Below, one piece after another: positions 36,827 through 45,460 of a DNA stretch of 64,000 nt (within the stretch, counting starts at the first letter, position 1; each line of letters opens with the position of its first letter). Where the stretch lies: the NCBI RefSeq assembly GCF_003945765.1, contig NZ_CP027712.1, positions 3,472,001 through 3,536,000 on the forward strand, read 5' to 3'. The notes beneath the pieces were generated by a model. That model worked only from the letters and a program-made list of their open reading frames with translations. It did no database searches and had not been told where the DNA came from. The position numbers were made by a program, and so were the translations under genes. This DNA comes from Pseudomonas chlororaphis subsp. chlororaphis. GTDB lineage: Bacteria > Pseudomonadota > Gammaproteobacteria > Pseudomonadales > Pseudomonadaceae.

Positions 36827-36979
36827 ATGCGAAGGTGTGGCAGTCGTCACTCATCGGAGGCTGCTTCTATCTGGAGGGAACTGGCGCCGGAAGGCTTCGG
36901 CCGGGTATTCCTGGTCAACAGCACGACGACGCCAAGCTTTCCGATCTCGATGCCCGTGGCCGCCAAATGGCAGGAATGA
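36827..36979 (+). CDS. Short open frame with a strong ribosome site (possible remnant)
   Basis: 50 codons from ATG 36827, with GGAGG eight bases upstream and only 15 bases after the flavoenzyme stop, so translation is plausible. The product, containing IWRELAPEGFGRVFLVNS, resembles nothing I know. It may be the stump of a lost fourth gene of this operon. The rest of the gap to 37047 shows nothing. Confidence 0.25.
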   Translation: MRRCGSRHSSEAASIWRELAPEGFGRVFLVNSTTTPSFPISMPVAAKWQE

Positions 36980-37047
36980 GCCCGTCGAGACCACTAAACC
37001 AAGGATTCAATTCGGTCTGATCGAGCGGTAGATCGAGAGCAAAACGT

Positions 37048-38628
37048 CTACTGAACTGCCATACGGACACGATTACGCCCTTCTTGCTTGGCGCTGTAGG
37101 TCGCCTCATCGGCCCGGCGTAAAAGCGCCTGCACGTCCAACTCTCTTTGCCAACAGGCAACCCCGAAACTCGCTGTCACCTGACCTACCGGGGGGATGAC
37201 ATGATTGGCCAGCGATTGGCACAAGGATTCGGCCAGACTTGCGGCTTGCTTAGCCTGAGTGGATGGGCAGAGAATCGCCAGCTCCTCGCCACCAATGCGG
37301 CAGAACACATCAATGCTGCGTAAACGTTGGCCAATCAGGCGACAGGTCTCCTTGAGTACCCTATCGCCCCCCTCATGCCCCCAGCGGTCGTTGATCGACT
37401 TGAAGTGATCGAGATCCAACATGATCAGGGAAAAAAATGAACCGTAGCGTTTTGCCAGATCGATATGGTGTTCAAGGCTGTCCATAAAGTAGCGTCGATT
37501 GTAAATACCCGTCAGCTCGTCCGTGATGGCCTGGACGCGTAACGCGGCCTCGCGGTCTTTCAGTTCAGTGATATCGATAAACGAGCCATACCAGACAAGT
37601 GTCTCATCGGCTTGTTTTTCCGCATAAGACTCGCCGCGCAGCCAACGAGTACCTTTCTCCGGCAGATGTACGCGGAAATCACATGCCCAGGGTTTACCCG
37701 TTTCGACCGACTCCCTGGTTGCCGCATAGATAAGTGCGAGGTCTTCTTCGTGAACCCTGTGAAACAAAGGATTTTGCTTGAACCTGATACCGACGACCTC
37801 TTCTGGCTTGAGCTCGAAGACGTGTTCCAGGCTCGGACTGCAGTAAGAAAAATAACTCTCACCCTCTTCTCTTAGATGGTACTGATAGAGCACGTTTGGA
37901 ATACGCTGAGTGAGGAGCTTCAGGAAAGCCTTGGCTTCATTGATTTTATTCAGCAAGGCAATGCGTTCGCTGACATCGATAATGACGTTGATGTGCTCAA
38001 CCTGCCCAGAGTTTGCATCGATGATCTTCGCGCATCGCAACTCACCTATGAAGTGACTGCCATCCTTGCGGCGATAGGTCCGTTCTGTGGTCATACAACC
38101 CTCCCCGCCAGGCAGCTGGTTGCTCAGCTTCTTGTCGGTGGTTTGCTGATGAGCCGGGTTATCCGGAGTGCGGTCGCCGCCGATGAATTCTTCCTGCACA
38201 TGCAGGATATGCGCAGGTTCACGTCCCAACATTTCTTCACGACTGAAACCGAACAGCTTTTCGGCTCCGGCGCTGAACAAGAGCGTGCGCCCGCGAGAGT
38301 CTGTGGTAACAACAGCCACCTGGGTCGCGGCATTGATCAAGTTACGCAAGCGGGCATTCAGGGCCTTGACCTTCTCCTTGCGCATCCTCAGTTCTTCGAG
38401 GTGACGTTCGAAATGATAATCGCGAAGGCGTGTCGAGAAATAAAGCACACCGAGCACAGTGGCCTGAACGACAAGAGCGACTTCACTGAGGTCACGCAGG
38501 TACTCGTTATTATCGGATAACCAAAGTGCCCCGCCAATGAGAACACTCATTAGCAAGCAGAAGATAATTGCGAGTGAGTGGCCACGTTTGTTTAGTCGGC
38601 CCAGGATACGCCGTATCGAACGAGTCAT
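37048..38628 (-). CDS. Membrane-anchored PAS-PAS-GGDEF diguanylate cyclase
   Basis: 526 residues from ATG 38628. Two TM segments (about 18-37 and 48-66) precede a short coiled coil (HLEELRMRKEKVKALNARLRNL), then two PAS domains (about 95-230 and 235-365), the second ending in GSFIDITELKDRE. The GGDEF domain follows (ITDELTGIYNRRYF start). The active site is GGEEL, a functional variant, and the R-S-I-D inhibitory site lies five residues before it, so the enzyme should make c-di-GMP with product inhibition. No EAL domain. Stands alone, with both neighbours unrelated in function. Confidence 0.95.
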   Translation of the reverse strand: MTRSIRRILGRLNKRGHSLAIIFCLLMSVLIGGALWLSDNNEYLRDLSEVALVVQATVLGVLYFSTRLRDYHFERHLEELRMRKEKVKALNARLRNLINAATQVAVVTTDSRGRTLLFSAGAEKLFGFSREEMLGREPAHILHVQEEFIGGDRTPDNPAHQQTTDKKLSNQLPGGEGCMTTERTYRRKDGSHFIGELRCAKIIDANSGQVEHINVIIDVSERIALLNKINEAKAFLKLLTQRIPNVLYQYHLREEGESYFSYCSPSLEHVFELKPEEVVGIRFKQNPLFHRVHEEDLALIYAATRESVETGKPWACDFRVHLPEKGTRWLRGESYAEKQADETLVWYGSFIDITELKDREAALRVQAITDELTGIYNRRYFMDSLEHHIDLAKRYGSFFSLIMLDLDHFKSINDRWGHEGGDRVLKETCRLIGQRLRSIDVFCRIGGEELAILCPSTQAKQAASLAESLCQSLANHVIPPVGQVTASFGVACWQRELDVQALLRRADEATYSAKQEGRNRVRMAVQ

Positions 38629-38915
38629 ATGACACCGCAGAGGAGTAAGCGAATGAGTAACAGATCAGCGGCTAGCGCGAGACCGATGGGGCAATCTTCC
38701 GAGCGGGCTAATAGCCTGACTTTACAATAGGTGCCGGCGTTGACTGAAGACTAATTCACCCTGGCGATTGAGACTTGACCCAGAGCAACTGTGGATTTGC
38801 CAGCAGTAAAAGCTCGGGGCAAGTTGCCAAGCGCCAACGAACGTCCTTGTCCGAAGTTCTTCAAAGCCCAGACGTACGCGGCGAACATCTATAACTGCAA
38901 TACGCCAAGAGGGGC
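38629..38915. other. Gene-free gap
   Basis: 287 bases between the cyclase start and the end of the citrate-transporter-like gene. No open frame, repeat or terminator of note; it should hold the cyclase promoter. Confidence 0.4.
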
Positions 38916-40202
38916 TCAGTTATAGAGATTGATTGATCCCAGCGCGATGGCCGCGACAAACATCACCAGGCACGTCCCGATGCTCCAGGTGATCGAGGCG
39001 CGCTGATTGTCGCCATAGTCGACATCGAGGAGGCCGCACAACAGGTAAGTGGAGGCCACCAGCGGGCTGAGCAGGTGAACCGGTTGTCCGATCAGGCTCG
39101 CAATGGCCATCTCCTTGGCCCCGATACCGTAGTGACTGGCGGTCTCGGCCAGGATCGGCAGGATTCCGAAGTAGAACGCGTCATTGGTCAGGACATAGGT
39201 AAACGGCATGCTGATGAAGGCCGTGAACACCGACATGAAATGTCCTGCGGAGTCCGGGATGACCATGATCAGGCTTTCGGAAATGGCCTTGACCATACCG
39301 GTGCCGGACATGATCCCGACGAAGATGCCCGCGGCGAAAATCAGCGAGGTGACAGCCATGACGTTATCTGCATGTTTACCAATGACCGCCTTCTGCGCCT
39401 TGAGCGTGGGGAAGTTGACTGCCAGCCCCAGGGCACAGGCGATGGTGAACAGTACCGGAAGCGGCATGAGGTTCAACATCATCAGAGCGATGAGCGTGAT
39501 GGTCAGCGCTGCGTTGAACAGGAAACGCCAGTCACCCAGGCGAAACTCGGTGAAGTGCTCCATGAACTCATCGTGATCGAGCGTGATGGTGCCGAGGCGA
39601 CGACGCTCCTTCAGCCCCAGCCAGAACGCGCTGAAGATCACCCAGCTGAGCCCCGCGATCATGATCGGGATCATCTCGATGAACAGCTCGGTGATATCGA
39701 CATGCATCGCACTGGCCGCACGGGAGAACGGGCCTGCCCAGGGCAGGATATTCATCACGCCAATGGTCAGGAGCAGGACGGTCGCCATGACCTGGAGGCT
39801 GATACCGGTGCGGCGATAGAGCGGCAGCATCGCTGCGGTGGTAATGATGTACATGGTTGCACCATCCCCATCGAGGCCCACGCAGGTGCCGAGGATCGCG
39901 GTACCGACCACGATTTTCAGTGGGTCGCCCTGGACCAGTTTCAGGATCAGCTTGATCAGCGGATTGAACAGGCCTGCATCCGTCATCATGCAGAAGTACA
40001 GGATGGCGAAGGTGAGCATGATCCCCGTGGGGGCGAGCATCTTCATACCGTCGAGCATCATCGGCCCCAGCCCGGTGGAGAAGCCGGCCAGGCAGCCGAA
40101 CACGATGGGTACCAGTACGAGCGCGACCAGTGGCGACAGGCGCTTGCTCATGATCAGGTACATGAAGCAGGCGATCATGGTGTAGCTGAGAATCGTAAGC
40201 AT
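38916..40202 (-). CDS. CitMHS-type carboxylate transporter
   Basis: 428 residues from ATG 40202, with about 12 hydrophobic segments. GTCVGLDGDGATMYIITTAAMLPLYRR and VMNILPWAGPFSRAASAM are conserved blocks of CitMHS (citrate-Mg2+:H+/Ca2+ symporters; PF03600 ion-transporter superfamily). ALTNDAFYFGILP-like VLTNDAFYFG and GQPVHLLSPLVAS close the fold. It would import citrate or a related tricarboxylate/hydroxy-dicarboxylate. Second gene of a minus-strand unit led by the SMP-30 gene, and divergent from an HMG-CoA-lyase-like gene, so 3-hydroxy-3-methylglutarate or citramalate are candidates as well as citrate. Confidence 0.9.
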   Translation of the reverse strand: MLTILSYTMIACFMYLIMSKRLSPLVALVLVPIVFGCLAGFSTGLGPMMLDGMKMLAPTGIMLTFAILYFCMMTDAGLFNPLIKLILKLVQGDPLKIVVGTAILGTCVGLDGDGATMYIITTAAMLPLYRRTGISLQVMATVLLLTIGVMNILPWAGPFSRAASAMHVDITELFIEMIPIMIAGLSWVIFSAFWLGLKERRRLGTITLDHDEFMEHFTEFRLGDWRFLFNAALTITLIALMMLNLMPLPVLFTIACALGLAVNFPTLKAQKAVIGKHADNVMAVTSLIFAAGIFVGIMSGTGMVKAISESLIMVIPDSAGHFMSVFTAFISMPFTYVLTNDAFYFGILPILAETASHYGIGAKEMAIASLIGQPVHLLSPLVASTYLLCGLLDVDYGDNQRASITWSIGTCLVMFVAAIALGSINLYN

Positions 40203-40307
40203 GTGTCCCTCTTCTTATTTGTCTTGTCTGGGCGAAGGTCAGCCGTCAGCTTTCTTCGAGGCGAGTCGAAGCCGAGGGCCAGGCGAACCGGTCTTCATTG
40301 CGTGTGG

Positions 40308-41240
40308 TTATTGCGCGGTGTGCGAGAACAACCGTTTGCCGGGATGCTCCATGGCCACCTTGAGGATGTGGCCGGTTGAAGAGTCGGTGATGAACAGGTC
40401 GCGGTTCCCTTCCCCGCCAAAGGCCAGGTTGGTCAGGGTTCGTCCTTCGGTGCAGGAGCGAAGACGGTAGAGAGGAACGGCATGGCCGTCGAAGACCCAC
40501 ACACAGCCATTACCCGCATCGCAGACGAACAGGTTGCCTTGCTCATCCAGGGCCATTCCGTCGGCACCACTCACACCGCCGGCCATGGCCGTGAATGTCC
40601 CCACCTTGGACGTGCTGCCGTCCTGTTGAATGGGCAGGCGCCATACCGCATTACCTCGGGTCATCGCTACCAGCAATGCCTGCTCGTGCAGATCCATCAC
40701 CAGGCCATTGGGGCTCGCGCCGTTATCCAGCAGGCAATCCAGGCGCTGGTTTTCCAGGTCATAACGGAACACCCGCCCACTGGGGTCGTGCATGCCAGTC
40801 TGGCCCTGGTCGGTGAAATAGAGGCGCCCACCACGATCGAAGAACAGGTCATTGACCCCTTTGAAGCCTTCGCTGCGGCGGTGGGTGAGGAAGGGTTCGA
40901 TGCGTTTGCTGAGCGGGTCCAGCAACATGATGCCGCGCTTGTAGTCGGCGATGAAAATCCGACCATCGCGGTGGATCTTCAGGCCGTTGGGCCAGCCGTC
41001 GTACTCGACGACCAACTCCCACTCCCCCTTCGGCGAGATGCGAAATACGCGGCCGTAAGGGATGTCGGTCACATAGAGATTGCCGTCCAGGTCGAAAGAA
41101 GGTCCTTCCAGAAAACTGGCAACCTTCTGGCCAGGCTTGTTGGCGCGGACCCAATCGGAGTCACCGGTGCGCCAGAACTCCTCCGGCAGGCGGGTGAAAA
41201 CTTCGGTGGTCCGGTCCTGGGGAGGGGGATAAAGACTCAT
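40308..41240 (-). CDS. SMP-30/gluconolactonase-type hydrolase
   Basis: 310 residues from ATG 41240, with GGAG seven bases upstream; a longer frame begins at 41306. The six-bladed propeller repeats are clear (FLEGPSFDLDGNLYVTDIPYGRVFRIS, WPNGLKIHRDGRIFIADYKRGI, VNDLFFDRGGRLYFTD, SPNGLVMDLHEQALLVAMT, GADGMALDEQGNLFVCDAGNG). Glu in EGPSF, Asn in GVNDLFF and SPNG, and Asp in GADGMA are the usual divalent-metal ligands. It should open a lactone ring. First gene of the minus-strand arm; a lactone precursor of the acid handled by the lyase pathway would fit. Confidence 0.92.
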   Translation of the reverse strand: MSLYPPPQDRTTEVFTRLPEEFWRTGDSDWVRANKPGQKVASFLEGPSFDLDGNLYVTDIPYGRVFRISPKGEWELVVEYDGWPNGLKIHRDGRIFIADYKRGIMLLDPLSKRIEPFLTHRRSEGFKGVNDLFFDRGGRLYFTDQGQTGMHDPSGRVFRYDLENQRLDCLLDNGASPNGLVMDLHEQALLVAMTRGNAVWRLPIQQDGSTSKVGTFTAMAGGVSGADGMALDEQGNLFVCDAGNGCVWVFDGHAVPLYRLRSCTEGRTLTNLAFGGEGNRDLFITDSSTGHILKVAMEHPGKRLFSHTAQ

Positions 41241-41677
41241 TGCAGCACTCCGCGTATCAGCTGGCACCGTGACGAAGGGGGCGAACGGTATTTGTTCGAG
41301 CGACAACCTTGCAGTCCGGGTGCACAGAGAATCTTGTTCTTGTTAAAAAAATGTTCTGCCAGATAGAACATTGTTTCTTTTGGCAGAACAACTTTCTGAG
41401 CATTTCTTTATCCTGTCAAGCGTGACGCTTCCAGAAGGCGATGCTTTGGCCGGAGCAAATCGCCTGCCATCCAGGGGACGTAGCCTCGCCAGCGCGCAGC
41501 GGATGGCCTGTAGAACAGCTCATCGAAGGAGTCATTGACAGGATGTATTTTTACGACCAATACTAAAAATAGAACATCATTCCGCCTGACAGAACAACAC
41601 AGCAATAGGTGCTTTTCCCTAGCTGCCGCATTGCGTGAATGTTCGACAGGCTCTCCAGCAGATGAGGAGAACCTACT
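41241..41677. promoter_or_regulatory. Divergent control region with six AGAACA/TGTTCT half-sites
   Basis: 437 bases between the lactonase and lyase genes. TGTTCT at 41335 and 41352, AGAACA at 41365, 41385, 41571 and 41591. TGTTCT-N7-AGAACA (41352-41370) is a perfect palindrome. Two direct pairs, 41365/41385 and 41571/41591, have the same 20-base period and share further bases between the half-sites and a following AC. One pair lies near each promoter. The IclR regulator at 45461 is the obvious ligand-binding partner. Confidence 0.7.
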
Positions 41678-42619
41678 GTGAAAGACGCTGCTGACATCGA
41701 CATCCTGGTAAGTGAAGTGGGGCCGCGTGACGGCCTGCAAAGCATCAAGGCCATCATGTCCACCGAGTCCAAATTGGAGTGGATAACGGCCTTGGCCAAG
41801 GCAGGCCTGCGCGAGATCGAGGTGGGCTCGTTCGTCTCCCCCAAGCTGCTGCCGCAAATGGCCGACTGCGCGCTTGTCGTGGCTCACGCGCTGACCTTGC
41901 CGAACCTCTACGTCACTGCGCTGGTGCCCAACCTGAGAGGTGCCCAAGCAGCGTTCTATGCCGGTGTGCACAAGATCACCCTGCCGATTTCCGTGAGCGA
42001 GCAGCATTCGATTTCCAATATCCGCAAAACCCATGCGCAGGTCTTCGAGGAGGTCAAGGCGGTGGTGGAGCTACGCAACGAATGCTTCCCCGGCATCCAG
42101 ATAGAGGCCGGTGTCTCGACGGCTTTTGGCTGCACGCTGCAAGGCGTGGTGACGGATGACGAAACCATCGCCATCGCCGTGAAAATGGCCGAACTCGGCG
42201 TCGATGAGGTTGGTCTTTCCGACACGGTTGGCTATGCCAACCCCACCCAGGTCCGCCGCCTGTTCAAGCGGCTGCGCAATGAAATAGGCCAACTCAGCGG
42301 CAGTGCGCATTTCCACAATACCCGCGGACAAGGCCTGGCTAACGTCGTTGCAGCGTTGGAAGCCGGCGTAACGACGTTCGACGGTTCTCAGGGCGGCATT
42401 GGCGGCTGTCCATACGCGCCGGGTGCCTCGGGCAATATCGTGACCGAAGACCTGGTTTACCTTCTCGAATCCATGGGGCTGCGCACCGGTGTCGATCTTG
42501 ATCGCCTGGTAAGCGCCCGGGAATGGCTGCTCAAGGGGCTGCCAGGCGAACCGCTGTACGGCTTCATCCCTGATGCCGGCGTCGGCAAGAACTTCACCTA
42601 TGCCAAGGAGGCCGTATGA
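41678..42619 (+). CDS. HMG-CoA lyase-like enzyme
   Basis: 313 residues from GTG 41678 (GAGGAGA upstream). EVGPRDGLQ near the N-terminus holds the catalytic Arg and metal-binding Asp. HFHNTRGQG gives the two metal His residues. GGCPYAPGASGN near 240-252 is the HMGL signature (GCPFA-x-GATGN) with the catalytic Cys and three conservative changes. The family cleaves (S)-HMG-CoA to acetyl-CoA and acetoacetate in a TIM barrel. Its stop overlaps the ATG of a CaiB-type CoA-transferase, so substrate activation and cleavage are co-expressed. Related short-chain hydroxyacyl-CoA substrates such as citramalyl-CoA are possible. Confidence 0.9.
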   Translation: MKDAADIDILVSEVGPRDGLQSIKAIMSTESKLEWITALAKAGLREIEVGSFVSPKLLPQMADCALVVAHALTLPNLYVTALVPNLRGAQAAFYAGVHKITLPISVSEQHSISNIRKTHAQVFEEVKAVVELRNECFPGIQIEAGVSTAFGCTLQGVVTDDETIAIAVKMAELGVDEVGLSDTVGYANPTQVRRLFKRLRNEIGQLSGSAHFHNTRGQGLANVVAALEAGVTTFDGSQGGIGGCPYAPGASGNIVTEDLVYLLESMGLRTGVDLDRLVSAREWLLKGLPGEPLYGFIPDAGVGKNFTYAKEAV

Positions 42620-43818
42620 GTCTGCCAGAAGAAAAAAAACGACCACTGGCCGGGATTCGCGTCATCGAGTTCGTCCACATGGTGATGGGGCCAACCTGCG
42701 GTCTGTTGCTCGCGGACCTCGGCGCCGAGGTCATCAAGGTCGAACCCGTACCGGAGGGCGACAACACACGGCGCCTGATGGGCTCGGGTGCGGGCTACTG
42801 GATGACCTACAACCGCAACAAGAAGAGTTTTGCGGTGGACATCAAATCCGCTGAAGGCATGGCTGCGGTGAAGAAGCTCATCGCCACCGCCGATGTCGTC
42901 ACCGAGAACTTCCGTCCCGGCGCCATGGAAAAGCTGGGCTTGGGCTACGAGCAGGTCAAAGCCATCAAGCCGGACATCATCTACAGCTCGATGAAAGGCT
43001 TCTTGCCTGGCCCCTACGAAAATCGCACCGCGCTCGATGAAGTGGTGCAGATGATGACCGGCCTGGCGTACATGACCGGGCCTGTCGGACGCCCTCTTCG
43101 TGCCGGCGCGTCGGTAAACGACGTCATGGGCGGCATGTTCAGCGCCGTTTCCATTCTTGCCGCTCTGCTGCAGCGCAAAGAAACCGGCCGAGGCCAATTC
43201 GTCCAGACCGGTCTGTTCGAAAACTCGGCATTCCTCGTTGCCCAACACATGATGCAAAAAGTGGTGACGGGGGCCGCCGCGGCCCCGATGCCCAGCCGCA
43301 TTTCAGCCTGGGCAATCTATGACGTCTTCGACACGGATGAAGCAGGCGAGCAGGTGTTTATCGGTGTGGTGAGCGATAGCCAGTGGGGAGCGTTCTGCAA
43401 CGCCTTCGACTTCCAGGAGTTGGGCAGCGATCCAAACCTGGCTCGCAATAACCAGCGAGTGAAAGCGCGCGAGCGAATCATGCCGTTGGTGCGCGAGCGC
43501 ATTGGCGGCATGAGCAAGCAGGCCGTGATGACGCTTTGCGAACAGGCCGGCCTGCCCTTCTCTCCGATCCAGCGCCCGGAGGATCTGTTCGAGGATCGCC
43601 ATCTGAACGAGTCCGGGGGCATGACCGAACTGGTGCTTGCCGACGGCCAGAAAGTGAAAGTTCCAATGCTCCCATTCGAGATGGATGGCCAACGTTTTGG
43701 CGCTCGCTTGAACGTCCCGGAAATGGGCAGTCACTCCCGGGAACTGCTGGAACAGATCGGTTACGCGCCCGAGGCGATCGCCGCCCTCGAAGCAGCCGGA
43801 ACGATAAGAAGCGCTTGA
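42616..43818 (+). CDS. CaiB/BaiF (family III) CoA-transferase
   Basis: 400 residues, ATG overlapping the lyase stop (ATGA). LAGIRVIEFVHMVMGPTCGLLLADLGAEVIKVEP is the standard opening of family III transferases; AVDIKSAEGMAAVKKLIATADVVTENFRPGAMEKLGLGYE and RGQFVQTGLFENS are further diagnostic blocks. I did not place the catalytic Asp with certainty. It should move CoA from a donor such as succinyl-CoA to the acid that the coupled lyase then splits. Confidence 0.93.
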   Translation: MSLPEEKKRPLAGIRVIEFVHMVMGPTCGLLLADLGAEVIKVEPVPEGDNTRRLMGSGAGYWMTYNRNKKSFAVDIKSAEGMAAVKKLIATADVVTENFRPGAMEKLGLGYEQVKAIKPDIIYSSMKGFLPGPYENRTALDEVVQMMTGLAYMTGPVGRPLRAGASVNDVMGGMFSAVSILAALLQRKETGRGQFVQTGLFENSAFLVAQHMMQKVVTGAAAAPMPSRISAWAIYDVFDTDEAGEQVFIGVVSDSQWGAFCNAFDFQELGSDPNLARNNQRVKARERIMPLVRERIGGMSKQAVMTLCEQAGLPFSPIQRPEDLFEDRHLNESGGMTELVLADGQKVKVPMLPFEMDGQRFGARLNVPEMGSHSRELLEQIGYAPEAIAALEAAGTIRSA

Positions 43819-43992
43819 ACGGCGTAGCGACAGGCCAGCCTGGGCCTGTCACTGCGGCCACTGGATCTGAACGCGGCGAGGGAGGCTCGGCGCGAACTGC
43901 AGGATGGGGTGCCGGAGCCGCACGAAATTCTGCCAAGACCGTCGGCCTATCCCGCCACGGTTATCCATAACAACAACACCGAGGATGCAGTC

Positions 43993-45312
43993 ATGGCGAA
44001 CGTCACGACCCCGGCTACCGATTTGTCCCTGCACAAACCTGAAGAACATTCCGAGCTTCAACGCAAAGCCATGAAAAAAGCCGCCTGGCGTTTGATTCCA
44101 TTACTTGCGCTGGCTTACTTCTTCAACTATCTGGACCGCACCAGCGTTGGTTATGCCGCATTGCAGATGACCGATCAGCTCGGCCTCACTGCCGCCCAGT
44201 TCGGACTGGGCGCGGGCATCATGTTCTTCGGCTACTGCCTGTGCGAAGTGCCCAGCAACCTGGCGATGTACCGCTTCGGTGCCCGGTTGTGGATGGCTCG
44301 CATCATGATCAGTTGGGGCCTGGCAGCAGCGGCCACTGCCTGGGTGATCGGCCCTTATAGCTTCTATGTCGTGCGGTTCATCCTGGGGGTGGCGGAAGCG
44401 GGTTTCTTTCCTGGCGTGATCTTCTTCCTGACCCTGTGGTTCCCCGCGCAGTACCGCACGCGCGTACTGGCCTGGTTCACCGTCGCGACCCCGATTTCCT
44501 TTTTGGTAGGCGGCCCGCTGTCGATCTGGTTGCTGCAGATGCATGGCGTCTGGGGCCTGGCCGGGTGGCAATGGATGTTCCTGATCGAAGGGCTTCCGGC
44601 GTGTGTACTGGGCTTGATCACCCTGAAAGTGCTGGCCAACCGCCCCAGCGAAGCCAAATGGCTGAGCCAGGAAGAGCGCGATGCCTTGAACGGCATGCTG
44701 GAAAAGGAAAACGGCAAGGACCAGAAACGCCACGCCTTCGGCACCGCACTCAAAGATCCACGCGTATGGATCCTCAGCTCTATCACGTTCAGCTTCACCA
44801 TCGGCACTTACGGTATTGGTATCTGGCTGCCACAGATGCTCAAGGCACAAGGCGTGGAACTCAGCATGATCGGCTGGGTAGCGGCGATTCCCTACTTCTT
44901 CTCCACGATCGGTCTGCTGTTCTGGGCCAGGTACGTCGACCGCACGGGCAGAGGTATCCTCAATCTGGTGATTGCCCTGGTGCTGGCAGGCCTGGCGCTG
45001 ATCTTCGCGCTGAACATGAACGCATTGGTGCCTGCCCTGATAGGCATAACGCTGGCCCTGGTCGGGACAATTTCTGCCAAAACCATCTTCTATACCCTGC
45101 CGGCCAAGTTCCTGTCGGGCCAGGCGGCCGCAGGTGGCATCGCACTGATCAACTCCTTCGGTGCGTTCGGTGGTTTTGTCGGCCCCTACCTGATGGGTTA
45201 CCTCAAAGAGTCCACCCAGTCGTTCGCTGCGGGCCTGATGGTCATGGGCTGTGTCTTGTTCTTTGCCGCGCTCATGGCCTTGTCGCTGCGTTTCTTCATG
45301 CGAGATGCGTAA
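43993..45312 (+). CDS. MFS transporter, ACS family
   Basis: 439 residues from ATG 43993 (GAGG upstream), inside a longer open frame. NYLDRTSVGYAALQM in TM1, CEVPSNLAMYRFGARLWMARIMISWG, and GVAEAGFFPGVIFFLTLWFP are ACS signature blocks. Twelve TM segments. It lies between the CoA-transferase and the IclR gene, and with the CitMHS carrier on the other arm gives the cluster two different carboxylate importers. Confidence 0.92.
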   Translation: MANVTTPATDLSLHKPEEHSELQRKAMKKAAWRLIPLLALAYFFNYLDRTSVGYAALQMTDQLGLTAAQFGLGAGIMFFGYCLCEVPSNLAMYRFGARLWMARIMISWGLAAAATAWVIGPYSFYVVRFILGVAEAGFFPGVIFFLTLWFPAQYRTRVLAWFTVATPISFLVGGPLSIWLLQMHGVWGLAGWQWMFLIEGLPACVLGLITLKVLANRPSEAKWLSQEERDALNGMLEKENGKDQKRHAFGTALKDPRVWILSSITFSFTIGTYGIGIWLPQMLKAQGVELSMIGWVAAIPYFFSTIGLLFWARYVDRTGRGILNLVIALVLAGLALIFALNMNALVPALIGITLALVGTISAKTIFYTLPAKFLSGQAAAGGIALINSFGAFGGFVGPYLMGYLKESTQSFAAGLMVMGCVLFFAALMALSLRFFMRDA

Positions 45313-45330
45313 GCTGCGAATGCTGGATAT

Positions 45331-45350
45331 CAGAATCACGTTCTGTCACG
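45331..45350. promoter_or_regulatory. Possible AGAACA-type operator before the IclR gene
   Basis: CAGAATCACGTTCTGTCACG contains AGAA-N5-TTCT, and its right part GTTCTGTCA equals the reverse complement of TGACAGAAC at 41587-41595. About 110 bases upstream of the IclR start. Weak but in the right place for autoregulation. Confidence 0.35.
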
Positions 45351-45460
45351 CAGACTAGTCGACAGGCATCCGCTGCGGGTAAGGTACCGTCAAAATGCTC
45401 GGCCGCAGCAGGGCCGAGCCTATTGACGATCACTGACGTGCTGCCCAATCACTGGCCGAA

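Noticed and set aside
39075..40379. 434-codon plus-strand frame opposite the CitMHS gene
   Set aside because: Reads as His/Asp/Arg-rich antisense of membrane segments; the minus-strand frame has clear transporter motifs.
44101..45339. 412-codon minus-strand frame opposite the MFS gene
   Set aside because: Antisense of an ACS transporter; rich in Gln, His and Asp with no domain.
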